A stretch of DNA of 64,000 nucleotides from contig NZ_JAMQAW010000001.1 of NCBI RefSeq assembly GCF_023701525.1, positions 186,001 through 250,000 on the forward strand, read 5' to 3'. The notes beneath the pieces were generated by a model. The model was not told the origin of the DNA, ran no database searches, and saw only the letters and a list, made by a program, of their open reading frames with translations. The DNA comes from Streptomyces albipurpureus. Lineage in GTDB: Bacteria > Actinomycetota > Actinomycetes > Streptomycetales > Streptomycetaceae. Shown here one piece after another: positions 19,340-28,191 of this stretch (within the stretch, counting starts at the first letter, position 1; every line of letters begins with the position of its first letter). Both the position numbers and the translations under genes were made by a program.

Positions 19340-19403
19340 CCCCACGCCCGTTAAAGGGCACTAGCACCTCAAGCTAGCGCGTCTGCCATTCCGCCACCCG
19401 GAC
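19316..19403 (-). tRNA. tRNA-Leu (anticodon GAG)
   Basis: Minus-strand 88-nt tRNA including the encoded CCA. The acceptor stem GTCCGGG pairs with CTCGGAC, allowing one G-T pair. The anticodon arm is CTAGC-TTGAGGT-GCTAG, so the anticodon is GAG (reads CUC/CUU). A long variable arm (GCCCTTTAACGGGC) marks it as class II, and the T-arm is GGGGG-TTCAAGT-CCCCC. It is the integration target of the 7.2-kb element. Confidence 0.97.
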
Positions 19404-19592
19404 TAGGTGACCACCGCGGTTTCCCGTGGCGACATGGACAACAATAGCAGGGGTTTGAGACCCCCCTCACCTGCATATCCCGTGGTCAGTGAGGTGTGGA
19501 GACCACCCTCGACCGGTGCGCGACACACGCACCCACCCCGCATCGCACAATGTGTCCCCTTCATTGCGCTGAGTGACGCTACCTTCGTCTGT

Positions 19593-20942
19593 GTGACGGT
19601 TCGCAGCTATCGACGGCCCCGCCCGCTCTCACCGCTGCGGGAGCATCTGAGGGACACCCTCTGGTTCGCCCCCACCACCGGACTGGTCTGCGTCTTTCTT
19701 CTGTGGTGGGGGGCGTCCGCGGTCGATGCCGAGATCGTGAGGCATCTGCAGGACGAGCGAGCCTACGAGGAGCTCCGCTCCCTGATGTCGATCACCGAGG
19801 ACGCCAAGACGATCGTGACCACGATCAGCTCGGCCATGATGACGTTCGTCGGCGTCGTCTTCAGCATCTCGCTCGTCGCCGTGCAGATGGCCAGTGGACA
19901 GCTCACCCCCCGGGTGGTGCGGATCTTCGTACGCAGCCGGATCAGCAAGCTCACCCTGACGGTCTTCCTCGCCACCTTTCTGTTCTCCCTGCTCGTCCTG
20001 ACCTCCTACGAGAGCGTCGTCGATCCACGGCGGATCTCCTCCGTACCGGTGGTCCAGAGCCTGCTGACCATGGCACTCGTCGCCTTGAGCCTGCTGCTCT
20101 TCATCGCGTATGTGTCGTCGACTCTGCGGCTGATGCAGGTGGGGCCGGTGGTGGATCGGATTACGCGAGAGGCGATGCATGCCCTGACGCGCCAGCCCAC
20201 GGGTGAGGGGACGCCGGTGGAGTTGCCGGTGGAGTCGGTGCGCATTCCCTATCGGGGGCGGGCCGGGGTGCTGCGCGATGTCAATGTGACCGCGCTCGTC
20301 AGAAAGGCCAGGCGGCAAGGGGTCGTCCTGCGGTTGATCCCTCGCATCGGAGACTTCGTGGTTCCGGGCACCCCGATGCTCGCCGTGCACGGAGAGCCGG
20401 ACGCGCCGTTGCGCGTGGCGTCCTTCGCCGTCCATGTCGGGACCGAGCGGACGTTCCATCAGGACATCGGGTTCGGGCTGCGGCAACTCTCGGACATCGC
20501 TCTTCGAGCGCTCTCCCCGGCGGTGCACGATCCCACGACGGCCGTGCAGTGTGTGGACCGGATCGTGCAGGTGCTTTCGGCGCTGGTGAACGAGCCGCTC
20601 GGGGCCATCCACCACCGGGACGCCAAGGGTGCGGTGCGACTCGAACAGGACGTGCCGACTTGGGAGGACCTCGTTGATCTGGGGTTGGCGGAGATCCGCG
20701 AGGCCGCGGCGGACACCCCGCAGGTCACCCGGCGTCTGATGGCCGCGATCGATGATCTGCTCCTGCTGGCGACGCAGGGGCCACCGTCGTCGTGGAGTCA
20801 GAGCGGGCGGATGTCCACCGAGGACCGTCGTACACCACTGCTGCGCCATCGAACCCTGCTGGTGCAGTCGGTGGTGCGGGCGGTACCCGAGGCCGCGGAG
20901 CGGGAGTTCGCGTTGCTGCCCAATCGTCAGGGCATCGGCTGA
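19593..20942 (+). CDS. DUF2254-type membrane protein
   Basis: About 449 residues from the GTG at 19593. Four hydrophobic helices lie in the first 200 residues (one near LVCVFLLWWGASAV, others at TISSAMMTFVGVVFSISLVA, LTVFLATFLFSLLVL and LLTMALVALSLLLFIAYV). A long soluble part follows with a FADS-like FGLRQLSDIALRALSPAVHDPTTA block, typical of DUF2254 proteins. Function of the family is unknown. The frame is open upstream to 19407, but that part is Pro/His-rich and unlike the family, so the GTG is preferred, although its ribosome-binding site is weak. It is divergent from tRNA-Leu and stands alone. Confidence 0.8.
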   Translation: MTVRSYRRPRPLSPLREHLRDTLWFAPTTGLVCVFLLWWGASAVDAEIVRHLQDERAYEELRSLMSITEDAKTIVTTISSAMMTFVGVVFSISLVAVQMASGQLTPRVVRIFVRSRISKLTLTVFLATFLFSLLVLTSYESVVDPRRISSVPVVQSLLTMALVALSLLLFIAYVSSTLRLMQVGPVVDRITREAMHALTRQPTGEGTPVELPVESVRIPYRGRAGVLRDVNVTALVRKARRQGVVLRLIPRIGDFVVPGTPMLAVHGEPDAPLRVASFAVHVGTERTFHQDIGFGLRQLSDIALRALSPAVHDPTTAVQCVDRIVQVLSALVNEPLGAIHHRDAKGAVRLEQDVPTWEDLVDLGLAEIREAAADTPQVTRRLMAAIDDLLLLATQGPPSSWSQSGRMSTEDRRTPLLRHRTLLVQSVVRAVPEAAEREFALLPNRQGIG

Positions 20943-21075
20943 GGCGCGCTGTTGGGCTGTACCGGGATTCGGTATGCCGGGGCCGCCCGTCAACGCCTCA
21001 GAGCTGGCCGGGGAGTTGCCATCCAGGCGCCAAGCCCCCTGCCCATGGGCCCGAGCGACATCAGGGGAGGGCCGT

Positions 21076-21564
21076 TCAGTCCCGTCGGGCCGACAGAAGC
21101 TCTTCGAGCCGGTCCAGAAAGATCAGTTGGCCCGGTACGAGCCTGGAGCGGGCCTTGTCGATCCCGGTCCACTCGATCTGGTCGATCTCGGGGAACTCGA
21201 CCCGGCGCCCCGATCGCGGTGGCCACTCCATGGTGAAGGTGCCGGGCACAAAGAGCGCGGTATCAAGATCGGCCTCCATCGCCCAGATGGTGTTGATCTT
21301 TCCACTGGGCTGCCGGGCCTCACCGAGCGGCAGCCAGACGCCGTCCGGCGGAGGGAATCCCAGCTCCTCCTCGAACTCTCGACGGGCCGCCGCCATGGGT
21401 TCCTCGTCAGGGGTGTACTCCCCCTTCGGCGTCGACCACGCCTCGCCGTCCTGGTTCTGCCAGAACGGTCCCCCCATATGCCCGATGAGGACCTCTACGG
21501 GGAGACCCGTACTCCGATCGGGGATGCGAAACAGGAGCAGTCCCGCGCTTCTCTTGGTCGCCAT
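21076..21564 (-). CDS. Nudix hydrolase
   Basis: 162 residues with a complete Nudix box at 48-70: G-x5-E-x7-REFEEELGF, giving the metal-binding Glu cluster. The N-terminus ATKRSAGLLLFR and the mid-protein WSTPKGEY fit the family of diphosphohydrolases acting on nucleoside-diphosphate derivatives; the exact substrate is not readable. ATG at 21564. A perfect 13-bp palindrome lies 18 bp upstream of the start. It is downstream of the fabH-like gene on the same strand with a 36-bp gap, and is probably co-transcribed or separately regulated through that palindrome. Confidence 0.9.
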   Translation of the reverse strand: MATKRSAGLLLFRIPDRSTGLPVEVLIGHMGGPFWQNQDGEAWSTPKGEYTPDEEPMAAARREFEEELGFPPPDGVWLPLGEARQPSGKINTIWAMEADLDTALFVPGTFTMEWPPRSGRRVEFPEIDQIEWTGIDKARSRLVPGQLIFLDRLEELLSARRD

Positions 21565-21581
21565 ACCATCCAGTCTGCCGG

Positions 21582-21594
21582 ATAACGCCGTTAT
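21582..21594. promoter_or_regulatory. 13-bp palindrome upstream of the Nudix gene
   Basis: ATAACGCCGTTAT is a perfect inverted repeat around one base, between the fabH-like stop and the Nudix ATG. Its AT-rich arms stand out in this GC-rich DNA, and it may be an operator. No cognate regulator was identified. Confidence 0.4.
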
Positions 21595-21600
21595 GTCTGG

Positions 21601-22584
21601 TCAGGGGCAGCGGATGATCTGCCCCGCGTACGACAGGTTGCCACCGAAGCCGAAGAGCAGCACCGGGTCCCCGGTGGAGATCTCGCCACGTTCGACCAGC
21701 TTGGCCAGGGCCATCGGGATGGATGCGGCCGAAGTGTTGCCGGACTCGATGACATCACGGGCGATCACGGCGTTCACCGCACCGATCTTCTGTGCGAAGG
21801 GCTCGATGATCCGCAGATTCGCCTGATGGAGCACGACGGCGGCCAGCTCATCGGGCCGCACCCCACCGCGTTCGCAGACCTTCCGGGCGATGGGCGGCAA
21901 CTGGGTCGTGGCCCAGCGGTAGACGGACTGCCCTTCCTGGGCGAACCGGGGTGGGGTGCCCTCGATCCGTACGGCGTTGCCCATCGAGGGAACCGAACCC
22001 CACAGCACGGGGCCGATGCCCGGGGTCCGCTCCTGCTCGCCGCCGCGGGCGTTGACCGGTTCGAATCCCACCGGGTCGGCTTCGACGACCGCCGCGCCGG
22101 CGCCATCACCCATGAGGACGCAGGTGGTGCGATCGGTCCAGTCGGTGATGGCGGTCATCTTGTCCGCCCCGATCACCAGGACCCGTTCGGCGGCGCCGGC
22201 CCGTACCGCGTGGTCCGCGGTGGCCAGGGCGTGGGTGAAGCCGGCGCAGACGACGTTGAGGTCCATCACCGCGGGCGATTCCATGCCCAGCCGGGCAGCC
22301 ACTCGCGCCGCCATGTTCGGCGATCGGTCGATAGCGGTGGATGTCGCGACGAGGACCAGCCCGATGTCCTGCGGGGTGAGACCGGCCGCGGCGATCGCCT
22401 TGGCGCCGGCATGCGCCGCCAGCTCATCGACGGGCTCGTCGTCCCCTGCCCGATGGCGCTTCTCGATGCCCACCCGCGTACGGATCCACTCGTCGCTGGT
22501 GTCGACCAGGGCCGCGATGTCCTCATTTGTGAGCACGGTGGCGGGCTGGTAGTGCCCTAGGGCGGTGATACGTGAACCGGTCAT
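21601..22584 (-). CDS. Beta-ketoacyl-ACP synthase III (FabH-type)
   Basis: 327 residues, normal length. The condensing triad is present: C113 in NVVCAGFTHAL, H253 in VLHQANLRI, N283 in SGNTSAAS. The fold signature GADKMTAITDWTDR and the C-terminal LLFGFGGNLSYAGQI are as in FabH. Such enzymes condense an acyl-CoA starter with malonyl-ACP to begin fatty-acid or polyketide chains. The lack of other fab genes here suggests a paralogue with a specialised starter rather than the housekeeping copy. ATG at 22584 has GGAGGGG seven bases upstream; a longer frame to 22620 has no such site. Confidence 0.9.
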   Translation of the reverse strand: MTGSRITALGHYQPATVLTNEDIAALVDTSDEWIRTRVGIEKRHRAGDDEPVDELAAHAGAKAIAAAGLTPQDIGLVLVATSTAIDRSPNMAARVAARLGMESPAVMDLNVVCAGFTHALATADHAVRAGAAERVLVIGADKMTAITDWTDRTTCVLMGDGAGAAVVEADPVGFEPVNARGGEQERTPGIGPVLWGSVPSMGNAVRIEGTPPRFAQEGQSVYRWATTQLPPIARKVCERGGVRPDELAAVVLHQANLRIIEPFAQKIGAVNAVIARDVIESGNTSAASIPMALAKLVERGEISTGDPVLLFGFGGNLSYAGQIIRCP

Positions 22585-23014
22585 CTGCGATCCCCTCCAT
22601 GCGGGCAGTGGAAGACCCAAGTCTTGGCTGCTACCAACCGGTACGAAGGCAGGTGATCCAACAGGATTAGACCCCCTGAATTTGGAGCTTCCCGAGGGAT
22701 TGCGAAGCGAGCTTGAGTGTTCGACGGTCGGAGGCAGCCCTCAGAGTGTTGCAAACGACCCGAGGACCATGGGGCAGACGTGACCCGCGTCTCTCAAGCC
22801 GCCGGTCCGTCGTAGCTGAAGCAAAGCGAGTCGGCGCCCCTCCCACGCATCCGAGCCCCGTCCGGCCAGCCCTCCCTCACCATCGGGCCCCCGATGCGGG
22901 AGAATGGGGTTCAGCGGGGCCGGGGCACACCCCGCGGAGCAGCAGCCACAGCGTCGTTCAGCGCCCGCGCTGCCTCGACCTTCCCCGGAAACAGCTGAAG
23001 GAGAAGGGATACGT
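22585..23014. other. 430-bp intergenic region between divergent fabH-like gene and fdhD
   Basis: No convincing gene, tRNA or known riboswitch was found. The DNA holds the two divergent promoter regions and is somewhat AT-richer near 22650-22780. Short frames on both strands lack ribosome-binding sites. Confidence 0.5.
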
Positions 23015-23854
23015 ATGGGACGGGCCACCGAGCTTCGCCGCACCCTCCGCATCAGGGATGGAGTGGTGTCCAGCCGTCCCGACACCCTGGTCGGCGAAGA
23101 GCCGCTGGAGATCCGACTCAATGGCAAGCCGCTCGCCATCACCATGCGCACCCCGGGGGATGACTTTGCTCTCGCAACGGGATTTCTCGTCAGCGAAGGG
23201 GTGATCGGTACCGCGGAGGAGTTGCGGTCCATCACCTACTGCGCTGGGGCGACTGCGGACGGTGTGAATACGTACAACGTCGTAGATGTACAGCTCGCAC
23301 CCGACGTCACGGTTCCGGACATCAGTCTGGAACGCCATGTGTACACCACGTCGTCCTGCGGTCTCTGTGGCAAAGCGAGCCTGGACGCCGTGCGTACGAC
23401 CACCCGCTTCCCGATCGCCGACACTCCTCCGGTCCGGGTGACGCCCCAGCTGCTCGCCGCGCTCCCCGACCGGCTGCGAGCGGCTCAACGCGTGTTCGAC
23501 CGGACCGGGGGGCTCCATGCCGCGGCCCTGTTCTCGGAGGAGGGCGAGCTACTCGACCTACGGGAGGACGTGGGTCGGCACAACGCGGTCGACAAGCTGA
23601 TCGGCCGGGCGCTGCAGAATGGTGGGCTCCCGCTCTCGCGGGCGGTTCTGCTGGTCTCGGGCCGTGCGTCGTTCGAGTTGGCGCAGAAGGCCGTGATGGC
23701 CGGCCTACCCGTGCTCGCCGCGGTCTCGGCGCCTTCGTCACTCGCCGTGGACCTGGCAGCGGAGTCGGGGCTCACGCTCGTCGGCTTCCTCCGCGGTGGC
23801 AATATGAACGTCTACGCGGGCGAGGAGCGCATAGTCCTTGACGGCATGGTCTGA
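23015..23854 (+). CDS. fdhD: FdhD, sulfur carrier for formate dehydrogenase maturation
   Basis: 279 residues. The redox-active pair C115-x-x-C118 is in [16 protein letters not shown], and conserved [28 protein letters not shown] and [14 protein letters not shown] blocks follow. FdhD receives sulfur from the IscS desulfurase and sulfurates the molybdenum cofactor of formate dehydrogenase. ATG at 23015 follows AAGGAGAAGGG, an excellent site; the frame is open further upstream without one. No formate dehydrogenase gene is in the window, but a molybdopterin-dependent oxidoreductase ends at the far right edge. Confidence 0.93.
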   Translation: MGRATELRRTLRIRDGVVSSRPDTLVGEEPLEIRLNGKPLAITMRTPGDDFALATGFLVSEGVIGTAEELRSITYCAGATADGVNTYNVVDVQLAPDVTVPDISLERHVYTTSSCGLCGKASLDAVRTTTRFPIADTPPVRVTPQLLAALPDRLRAAQRVFDRTGGLHAAALFSEEGELLDLREDVGRHNAVDKLIGRALQNGGLPLSRAVLLVSGRASFELAQKAVMAGLPVLAAVSAPSSLAVDLAAESGLTLVGFLRGGNMNVYAGEERIVLDGMV

Positions 23855-24153
23855 TCGGCCCTGCTCGCTCAGACGCTTTGCTCAGGAGCCGCGTTGGCCG
23901 GGTCCACAGCGCCTTGTTCCCAGCCTTTCAAACGGACTCCGGCCCCGAGGCGGGAGGAGTCACGCGCAAGCCGACTGACAGGCCCGGGGCCCGTTCGTTG
24001 CGGCAGTCGCCCCGATCGCACTCGTCGAACTGTCGGCACGGCTGCTTCGAGCCGCCCGCGCGCGATCGGGGCGATGCGCACCTTGGCGGTGGAGCCTCGG
24101 TCGAGCCGCGTGGTCGGAGGCCGTGCATCGCTCACAGCGCTAGGGTCACCGGG

Positions 24154-24776
24154 GTGATCAGACTGCGTAGCGGCGTCGTTGCCGTGCTCCTCGCACCGCC
24201 CCTGGCTCTCTCCCCCTGGGAGCCCCGTCCGCCCTCTCCGCTGAGTTGACCGATGCGGCGAACCCCGCTGATCGGCGCCCTGCCCGGATTGAACTACCCC
24301 GCCCGACCGGTCCGCACGGCGTGGGGCTTTCCGAACTGGCCCTGACCGACGTCGGACGCCCCGACCCCTGGCTTCCCGCCGCGGGAGACCGGAAGATCCT
24401 GGTCTCCCTCTACTATCCGGCGCGCAAAGGGTCGGGAGTGCCCGCCTCCCAGCCGTACTTGACGGCTGACGAAGCCCGGCAACTGCTGGCGAAGACCAGT
24501 TTCGGTGTGCCCGTTCCCCCGGGAAGCGAGGCACTGCTGAGTGCCACGCGAACTCATGCGCGCGACCGCGCGGTTCCGGCGCGGGGTCGATTCCCGCTGG
24601 TGGTGATCTCCCCCGGGCTCGACCGGCCGAGGGCGACCATGCCCCTCCTCGCCGAGGAGCTGGCGAGCCGTGGGTATGTCGTGGCGTTCTTTGATCAGCA
24701 TCTGAAGGGCCGCCCCCAGCCACTGCTGGACGGGCCCTCTCCGGGCAACCCGGAGGTCGTCTTCATCCGGTCCTGA
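24154..24776 (+). pseudogene. Truncated, frameshifted alpha/beta hydrolase (PAF-acetylhydrolase-like)
   Basis: A GTG at 24154 opens a signal-peptide-like sequence (VIRLRSGVVAVLLAPPLALS), but the frame stops at 24249. The homologous continuation (ARIELPRPTGPHGVGLSELA onward) is in the next frame, so one base has probably been gained or lost near 24205-24215, in a C-rich run. The downstream part has FPLVVISPGLDRPRATMPLL and LASRGYVVAFFDQ, as in secreted PAF-acetylhydrolase-like lipases. It then ends after about 30 more residues, before the GxSxG nucleophile and the rest of the catalytic domain. The gene is therefore doubly broken. The 299 bp between fdhD and this remnant show no gene. Confidence 0.7.
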
Positions 24777-24871
24777 TGTCCTCTGACGGCATGGCGCCAC
24801 CGGAGCGGCGGGCCCCCTCCGGGACAGCGGTCACCGCCGCGTCTGAGCGGCGGACAACCGCGCGGTTTCTG

Positions 24872-24882
24872 CTTAGGCTAAG
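24872..24882. promoter_or_regulatory. 11-bp palindrome before the membrane-protein gene
   Basis: CTTAGGCTAAG is a perfect inverted repeat 24 bp upstream of the ATG at 24907, just before its GGAGGGGG ribosome-binding site. It is AT-rich against its surroundings and may be an operator or overlap a -10 element. Confidence 0.35.
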
Positions 24883-24906
24883 ACTGGCATCACCGGAGGG
24901 GGACCC

Positions 24907-26421
24907 ATGACGCCACGCACCCTGCCACCCCTGCCACAGTATCGAGACGACGCAGTCACTCGGCAGCTCAGTGCCCACACCCATCTCGATGAGAACTTCG
25001 CGCAGGAGGTACTGGACGAGTTCACCGCGGACCGCCTGAAGGCGATCGGGTTGCCGTTGGGCATCAATCTGGTGGCACTCGTACGCCATGCCCACGCCGC
25101 TCAGCGGCGCAGAAGGCTCCGGGACATCCAACTGTCGCTGGTGCTCCTGATGATGGTGGCCGCCCTGTTGGCCGCGGTGGTCTCGTTGTCCGAAGGTGCC
25201 CAGAACTCGGCTGTGGTGTTCGCCGGCGGCGCGGTCCTCGCCGTGCTCATCGGGGCGGCGGTCGTCCAGCACGCTCTGCGCTCCGCCTGGCGTGCGGCCC
25301 GTGAGGTCTACCGGGGCCAGGATCGTCCGCAGGACCTCGCACCCGCCGTGGAGAAGGAGGTCGAGGATCGGCTGCGGGCACTGCGCCGGGCCAATGTCGT
25401 TCCCTACGACGCACGGGCCGAGGCGGACAATCCCTTCGTCGGCAGCGGCGACCAGATCAAGGAAGACGTCTGGCCCAGCATCGACGTGGGTCGGCCCGAT
25501 GACGCGCCAACCGGCGGCAAGCTCACCATCATCCCGTTCGACACCGTTGACCTCCATGCCTATATGGCCCGGGAGATGGGCGGCATCGCCGGTCTGAGCG
25601 GACTGCGGACGCGCAACCGCCTGTATGTACGAGGGCTGCATGTGCACTCGCTGGGTCCGGACCTCCTGCCCGATCCGCTGAAGCGTCCGCTACCGAGGAT
25701 CGATGAACGACTCGTGCAGTCCGGTGTGCTGCAGGAGGGCGGCGGGATGCGCACCTATCTCAGCCTTGAGGTGGTGGGCAAGGGCGGCAAGTTCGTGGTG
25801 TCCATGCATCTACGGGCCCGCCGCACCGTGAACCGGCTCTCCTGGCAGGTGGCGGCCTATGTGCTGCCACCGGTGCAGGAGCGCTTCGACCATGTGGCCT
25901 ATATCCCACTCGGTGGTTTCGAGGAGTGGTGGGAGCTGTTCAAGGCGACGGGGAGGGGCCTGCGGTGGATGCTGTTCGGCGCACCGGGCCGCATTCGGCG
26001 TCGAGGGGCGGCACAGACACGGCGAACCAAGCAGCTGCGCAGGATCCGTCGCGATATCTCCAAGCACCGAGTCGGCTACGACTACGGGGCCACGGACAGC
26101 CTGCGGGAGCGGGCCGCCTGCCAGGTGGACGACATGGACTTCGACGAACGCATGGACGCGCTGGATGTGCTGCAAAGGCTCCAGCAGGGCGTGCTGGTGG
26201 CCACGGAGAAGTTCCTGAAGGATCACAACATCGACACCAGTGACTTCGACCGCGCCCAGCGTGTGATCAACAACCAGACGTACAACATCGGCAGTGTCAG
26301 CGGCGGACAGAACCAGTTCGGTAACCAGGGAATCAACAGCAACGTCCCGCAGGCCGGCGGGCAAGGCAACCAGCAGGCACAGCCTCCGGCCCAGCCGGCG
26401 GGCGGGGCCAGGACGACATGA
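24907..26421 (+). CDS. Membrane protein with C-terminal Gly/Asn-rich motif, function unknown
   Basis: 504 residues; ATG after a strong GGAGGGGG site. Residues 1-70 are soluble and helical, and two membrane helices follow at about 76-94 and 102-122. A large soluble part (130-400) of predicted alpha/beta structure has no recognised catalytic motif. A basic helical segment rich in Arg lies around 355-390. Residues 458-477 carry the motif TYNIGSVSGGQNQFGNQGIN, and the last 25 residues are a Gln/Pro/Gly-rich tail. The next gene begins with almost the same motif. It converges on the kinase operon. I infer a membrane-bound sensor or effector whose tail can assemble with the small partner; no family was recognised. 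Confidence 0.75.
   Translation: MTPRTLPPLPQYRDDAVTRQLSAHTHLDENFAQEVLDEFTADRLKAIGLPLGINLVALVRHAHAAQRRRRLRDIQLSLVLLMMVAALLAAVVSLSEGAQNSAVVFAGGAVLAVLIGAAVVQHALRSAWRAAREVYRGQDRPQDLAPAVEKEVEDRLRALRRANVVPYDARAEADNPFVGSGDQIKEDVWPSIDVGRPDDAPTGGKLTIIPFDTVDLHAYMAREMGGIAGLSGLRTRNRLYVRGLHVHSLGPDLLPDPLKRPLPRIDERLVQSGVLQEGGGMRTYLSLEVVGKGGKFVVSMHLRARRTVNRLSWQVAAYVLPPVQERFDHVAYIPLGGFEEWWELFKATGRGLRWMLFGAPGRIRRRGAAQTRRTKQLRRIRRDISKHRVGYDYGATDSLRERAACQVDDMDFDERMDALDVLQRLQQGVLVATEKFLKDHNIDTSDFDRAQRVINNQTYNIGSVSGGQNQFGNQGINSNVPQAGGQGNQQAQPPAQPAGGARTT
26276..26341 (+). repeat. Shared motif, copy 1 (C-terminal tail of the membrane protein)
   Basis: Encodes the 20-residue block TYNIGSVSGGQNQFGNQGIN. A second copy at 26456-26515 encodes TYNIGSVSGGQNQFGDHGVN, differing at three positions. 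The DNA is also closely similar (most differences are at third positions), suggesting a duplication kept under selection. Confidence 0.85.
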
Positions 26422-26449
26422 GTCGGCGTGGGCGATCTCGGGGAGAGCG

Positions 26450-26794
26450 ATGAACACGTACAACATCGGCAGTGTGAGTGGCGGTCAGAACCAGTTCGGT
26501 GACCACGGGGTCAATGTGAGCGGCGGTGGCCGGGCGCAGATCAACCATGGTGCCTCGCCGGCGGAGGCCATTCGTCTCGCCGGGGAGCTGGTGCGGCGGT
26601 TGCGGCAGGACCAGCCCGCGTTGGTGGGTCAGGCCGAACTGCTGGAGGGGGAGCTCGTCAGCGCGCAGCGGGAGGGCCGCGAGGTCGACCAGGGGCGGGT
26701 GCGTCGCTGGTTGGAGGCCATTTCGGCGGGCGCGGGCGCGGCGGGTGGAGCACTGGCACTGGCCCAGGCACTGGGTGGCGCGATCGGACTGTAG
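26450..26794 (+). CDS. Small protein: Gly/Asn motif plus helical domain
   Basis: 114 residues from the ATG at 26450, with GGGGAG close upstream, 28 bp after the membrane-protein stop. Residues 3-22 repeat the motif TYNIGSVSGGQNQFG of the upstream protein. Residues 35-90 form two or three amphipathic helices (AEAIRLAGELVRRLRQDQPA onward). The end is an Ala/Gly-rich hydrophobic helix (AGAGAAGGALALAQALGGAI) that could enter a membrane. The layout of a short assembly motif joined to a helical domain with a hydrophobic end recalls amyloid-signalling effector/adaptor pairs; that role is inferred. The C-terminal pattern also resembles effector-associated helical domains of bacterial conflict systems. 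Confidence 0.75.
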   Translation: MNTYNIGSVSGGQNQFGDHGVNVSGGGRAQINHGASPAEAIRLAGELVRRLRQDQPALVGQAELLEGELVSAQREGREVDQGRVRRWLEAISAGAGAAGGALALAQALGGAIGL

Positions 26795-26811
26795 AGCCCA
26801 CTGGGCGTGGG

Positions 26812-26846
26812 GCGCCGTCGGCCGGGGTGAGCCCGGCCGGCGGCGC
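26812..26846. terminator. Bidirectional GC-rich hairpin between convergent genes
   Basis: 15-bp arms (left GCGCCGTCGGCCGGG, right CCCGGCCGGCGGCGC, one mismatch) around a five-base loop, between the stops at 26794 and 26854. A likely shared terminator for both converging transcripts. Confidence 0.65.
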
Positions 26847-26853
26847 GGTGGCG

Positions 26854-28191
26854 TCAGGTCGCGCTCACCACTGCCCGGGCTGACGATCCCAGCTGAATCT
26901 CCAGACCGGCGCGCAGGGGAACGCTCTGACCAGGGGCTACCTGTTGGTCGGTGCCGTCCGCCCTGCGGGTCGTCCAGTTCTCCTGCGACCGGTTGGTGAG
27001 CCCGTACTTGCCCGGCTTCTGCGGGTGTTCCACCAGTTCGGCGACGAGGGAGGCACTGTCGTAGCGGTGGCGTGCCGGTTCCGCGTGGAGATGGTGTGCG
27101 TACACCTTGGCTGCCCGGCGCAGCCGTAGGTTCCGCTCGACCTTCGGCCGCAGGGTGGTGACGAGGAGCCGGGGCGGTAGGACCAGGACGCGGTTGCAGG
27201 ACCAGCAGATGCCTGGGGTCGCCGACCGGGGTTCTGTCATGTTCTGCCGTCCGCATCCGGCACAGACGACGATGGTGTCCCGCACCTCGCTCAGGGCGTG
27301 GCGCCACTGGGTTTCCCGGACCCTGCGGGTGCCGTCGTGGAGTCCTTCGGTGAAGTTCTGGGTGAAGAGCTTCTGCAGGATGGGGGGTGCCGCTGCCCAG
27401 GTGGCGAGGACGGTGCCGTGTTCCACGGGGTCGGGGCGGTTGCTGTCGCTGACCGGGTCGAAGACGAACATCGGGCGTTTTCCGTAGAGCCGCTTCTCGG
27501 CTGCCTCATCGAGGCAGCGGATCTCCAACTCGGCTCGGCCCTTGAGCGGATGGTGGTTCATCAGCAGCATGAAGAGCAGCACGGAGAGGGAGTGGAGGTC
27601 GGTCTGGGTGCCGGGGACGGCCGCGGGGTCGCCGCGCACCAGTTCGGGGGCCATGAATTCCATGGTTCCGGAGATGCCGGTGCTGTCTCCCTCGCTGACG
27701 GCGTTGTCGTTGTCGCAGACGAGGATGTCGCCGTTGTCCGGGTCGAAGAAGATGTTGCCCCAGGAGATGTCCCGGTAGGCGATGCCGCGTGAGTGCAGTG
27801 CCTGGTAGGCCTCGACCATATTGAGCCCCGCGGTGATCAGCGCCAGCGGGCTGGTCCTCAGCTGTCGTCGAAAGAGCGCGGGCAGTCCCTTGAACCGGTC
27901 GGGTCGGATGTCCATCAGATAGCCGAAGCCGCCGTGTTTGCCGCCGGTGACAAAGGCGTGCGGCCACAGGAACCGGTCGTCGTCGAAGTCCCGGCCGACC
28001 AGTCCTTCGACGATGGATCGCTGCTCGGGGGTGGCGCAGGCCGGGTAGTACCACTTGAGGGCTTTGTCGTCGGTGGGTGTCTTCACCCGGTAGACCTCGC
28101 CCTGACCGCCCGCGCCCAGCATTCCGGCGACGGATACCTCGTCCCCGGTGTCCGTGGTGAGTTGGGCTCCGTTGTCGAGCATCCCGGACAT
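26854..28191 (-). CDS. Ser/Thr protein kinase with zinc ribbon and FHA-like tail (TerY-P type)
   Basis: 445 residues. The kinase domain (20-295) has the Gly loop GAGGQGEVY, Lys46 in ALKWY, the catalytic loop YRDISWGN (D141, N146) and MAPE. The usual DFG is D160-N-D, as I recall for kinases of the VWA/PP2C/kinase (TerY-P) triad. A four-Cys zinc ribbon follows (CAGC and CWSC pairs). The last 70 residues (KYGLTNRSQENWTTRR and LEIQLGSSARAVV) look like an FHA-type beta-sandwich that could bind phosphothreonine. It overlaps the PP2C gene (ATGA), so kinase and phosphatase are made together. It is last in the operon. Probable role is reversible phosphorylation control of the GTPase/VWA system. Confidence 0.85.
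   Translation of the reverse strand: MSGMLDNGAQLTTDTGDEVSVAGMLGAGGQGEVYRVKTPTDDKALKWYYPACATPEQRSIVEGLVGRDFDDDRFLWPHAFVTGGKHGGFGYLMDIRPDRFKGLPALFRRQLRTSPLALITAGLNMVEAYQALHSRGIAYRDISWGNIFFDPDNGDILVCDNDNAVSEGDSTGISGTMEFMAPELVRGDPAAVPGTQTDLHSLSVLLFMLLMNHHPLKGRAELEIRCLDEAAEKRLYGKRPMFVFDPVSDSNRPDPVEHGTVLATWAAAPPILQKLFTQNFTEGLHDGTRRVRETQWRHALSEVRDTIVVCAGCGRQNMTEPRSATPGICWSCNRVLVLPPRLLVTTLRPKVERNLRLRRAAKVYAHHLHAEPARHRYDSASLVAELVEHPQKPGKYGLTNRSQENWTTRRADGTDQQVAPGQSVPLRAGLEIQLGSSARAVVSAT

Noticed and set aside
26276..26515. Canonical RHIM or HET-s motif
   Set aside because: The core I/V-Q-I/V-G of RHIM is not present and the spacing differs from the HET-s repeat; only the general Gly/Asn-rich, adjacent-gene pattern is shared.
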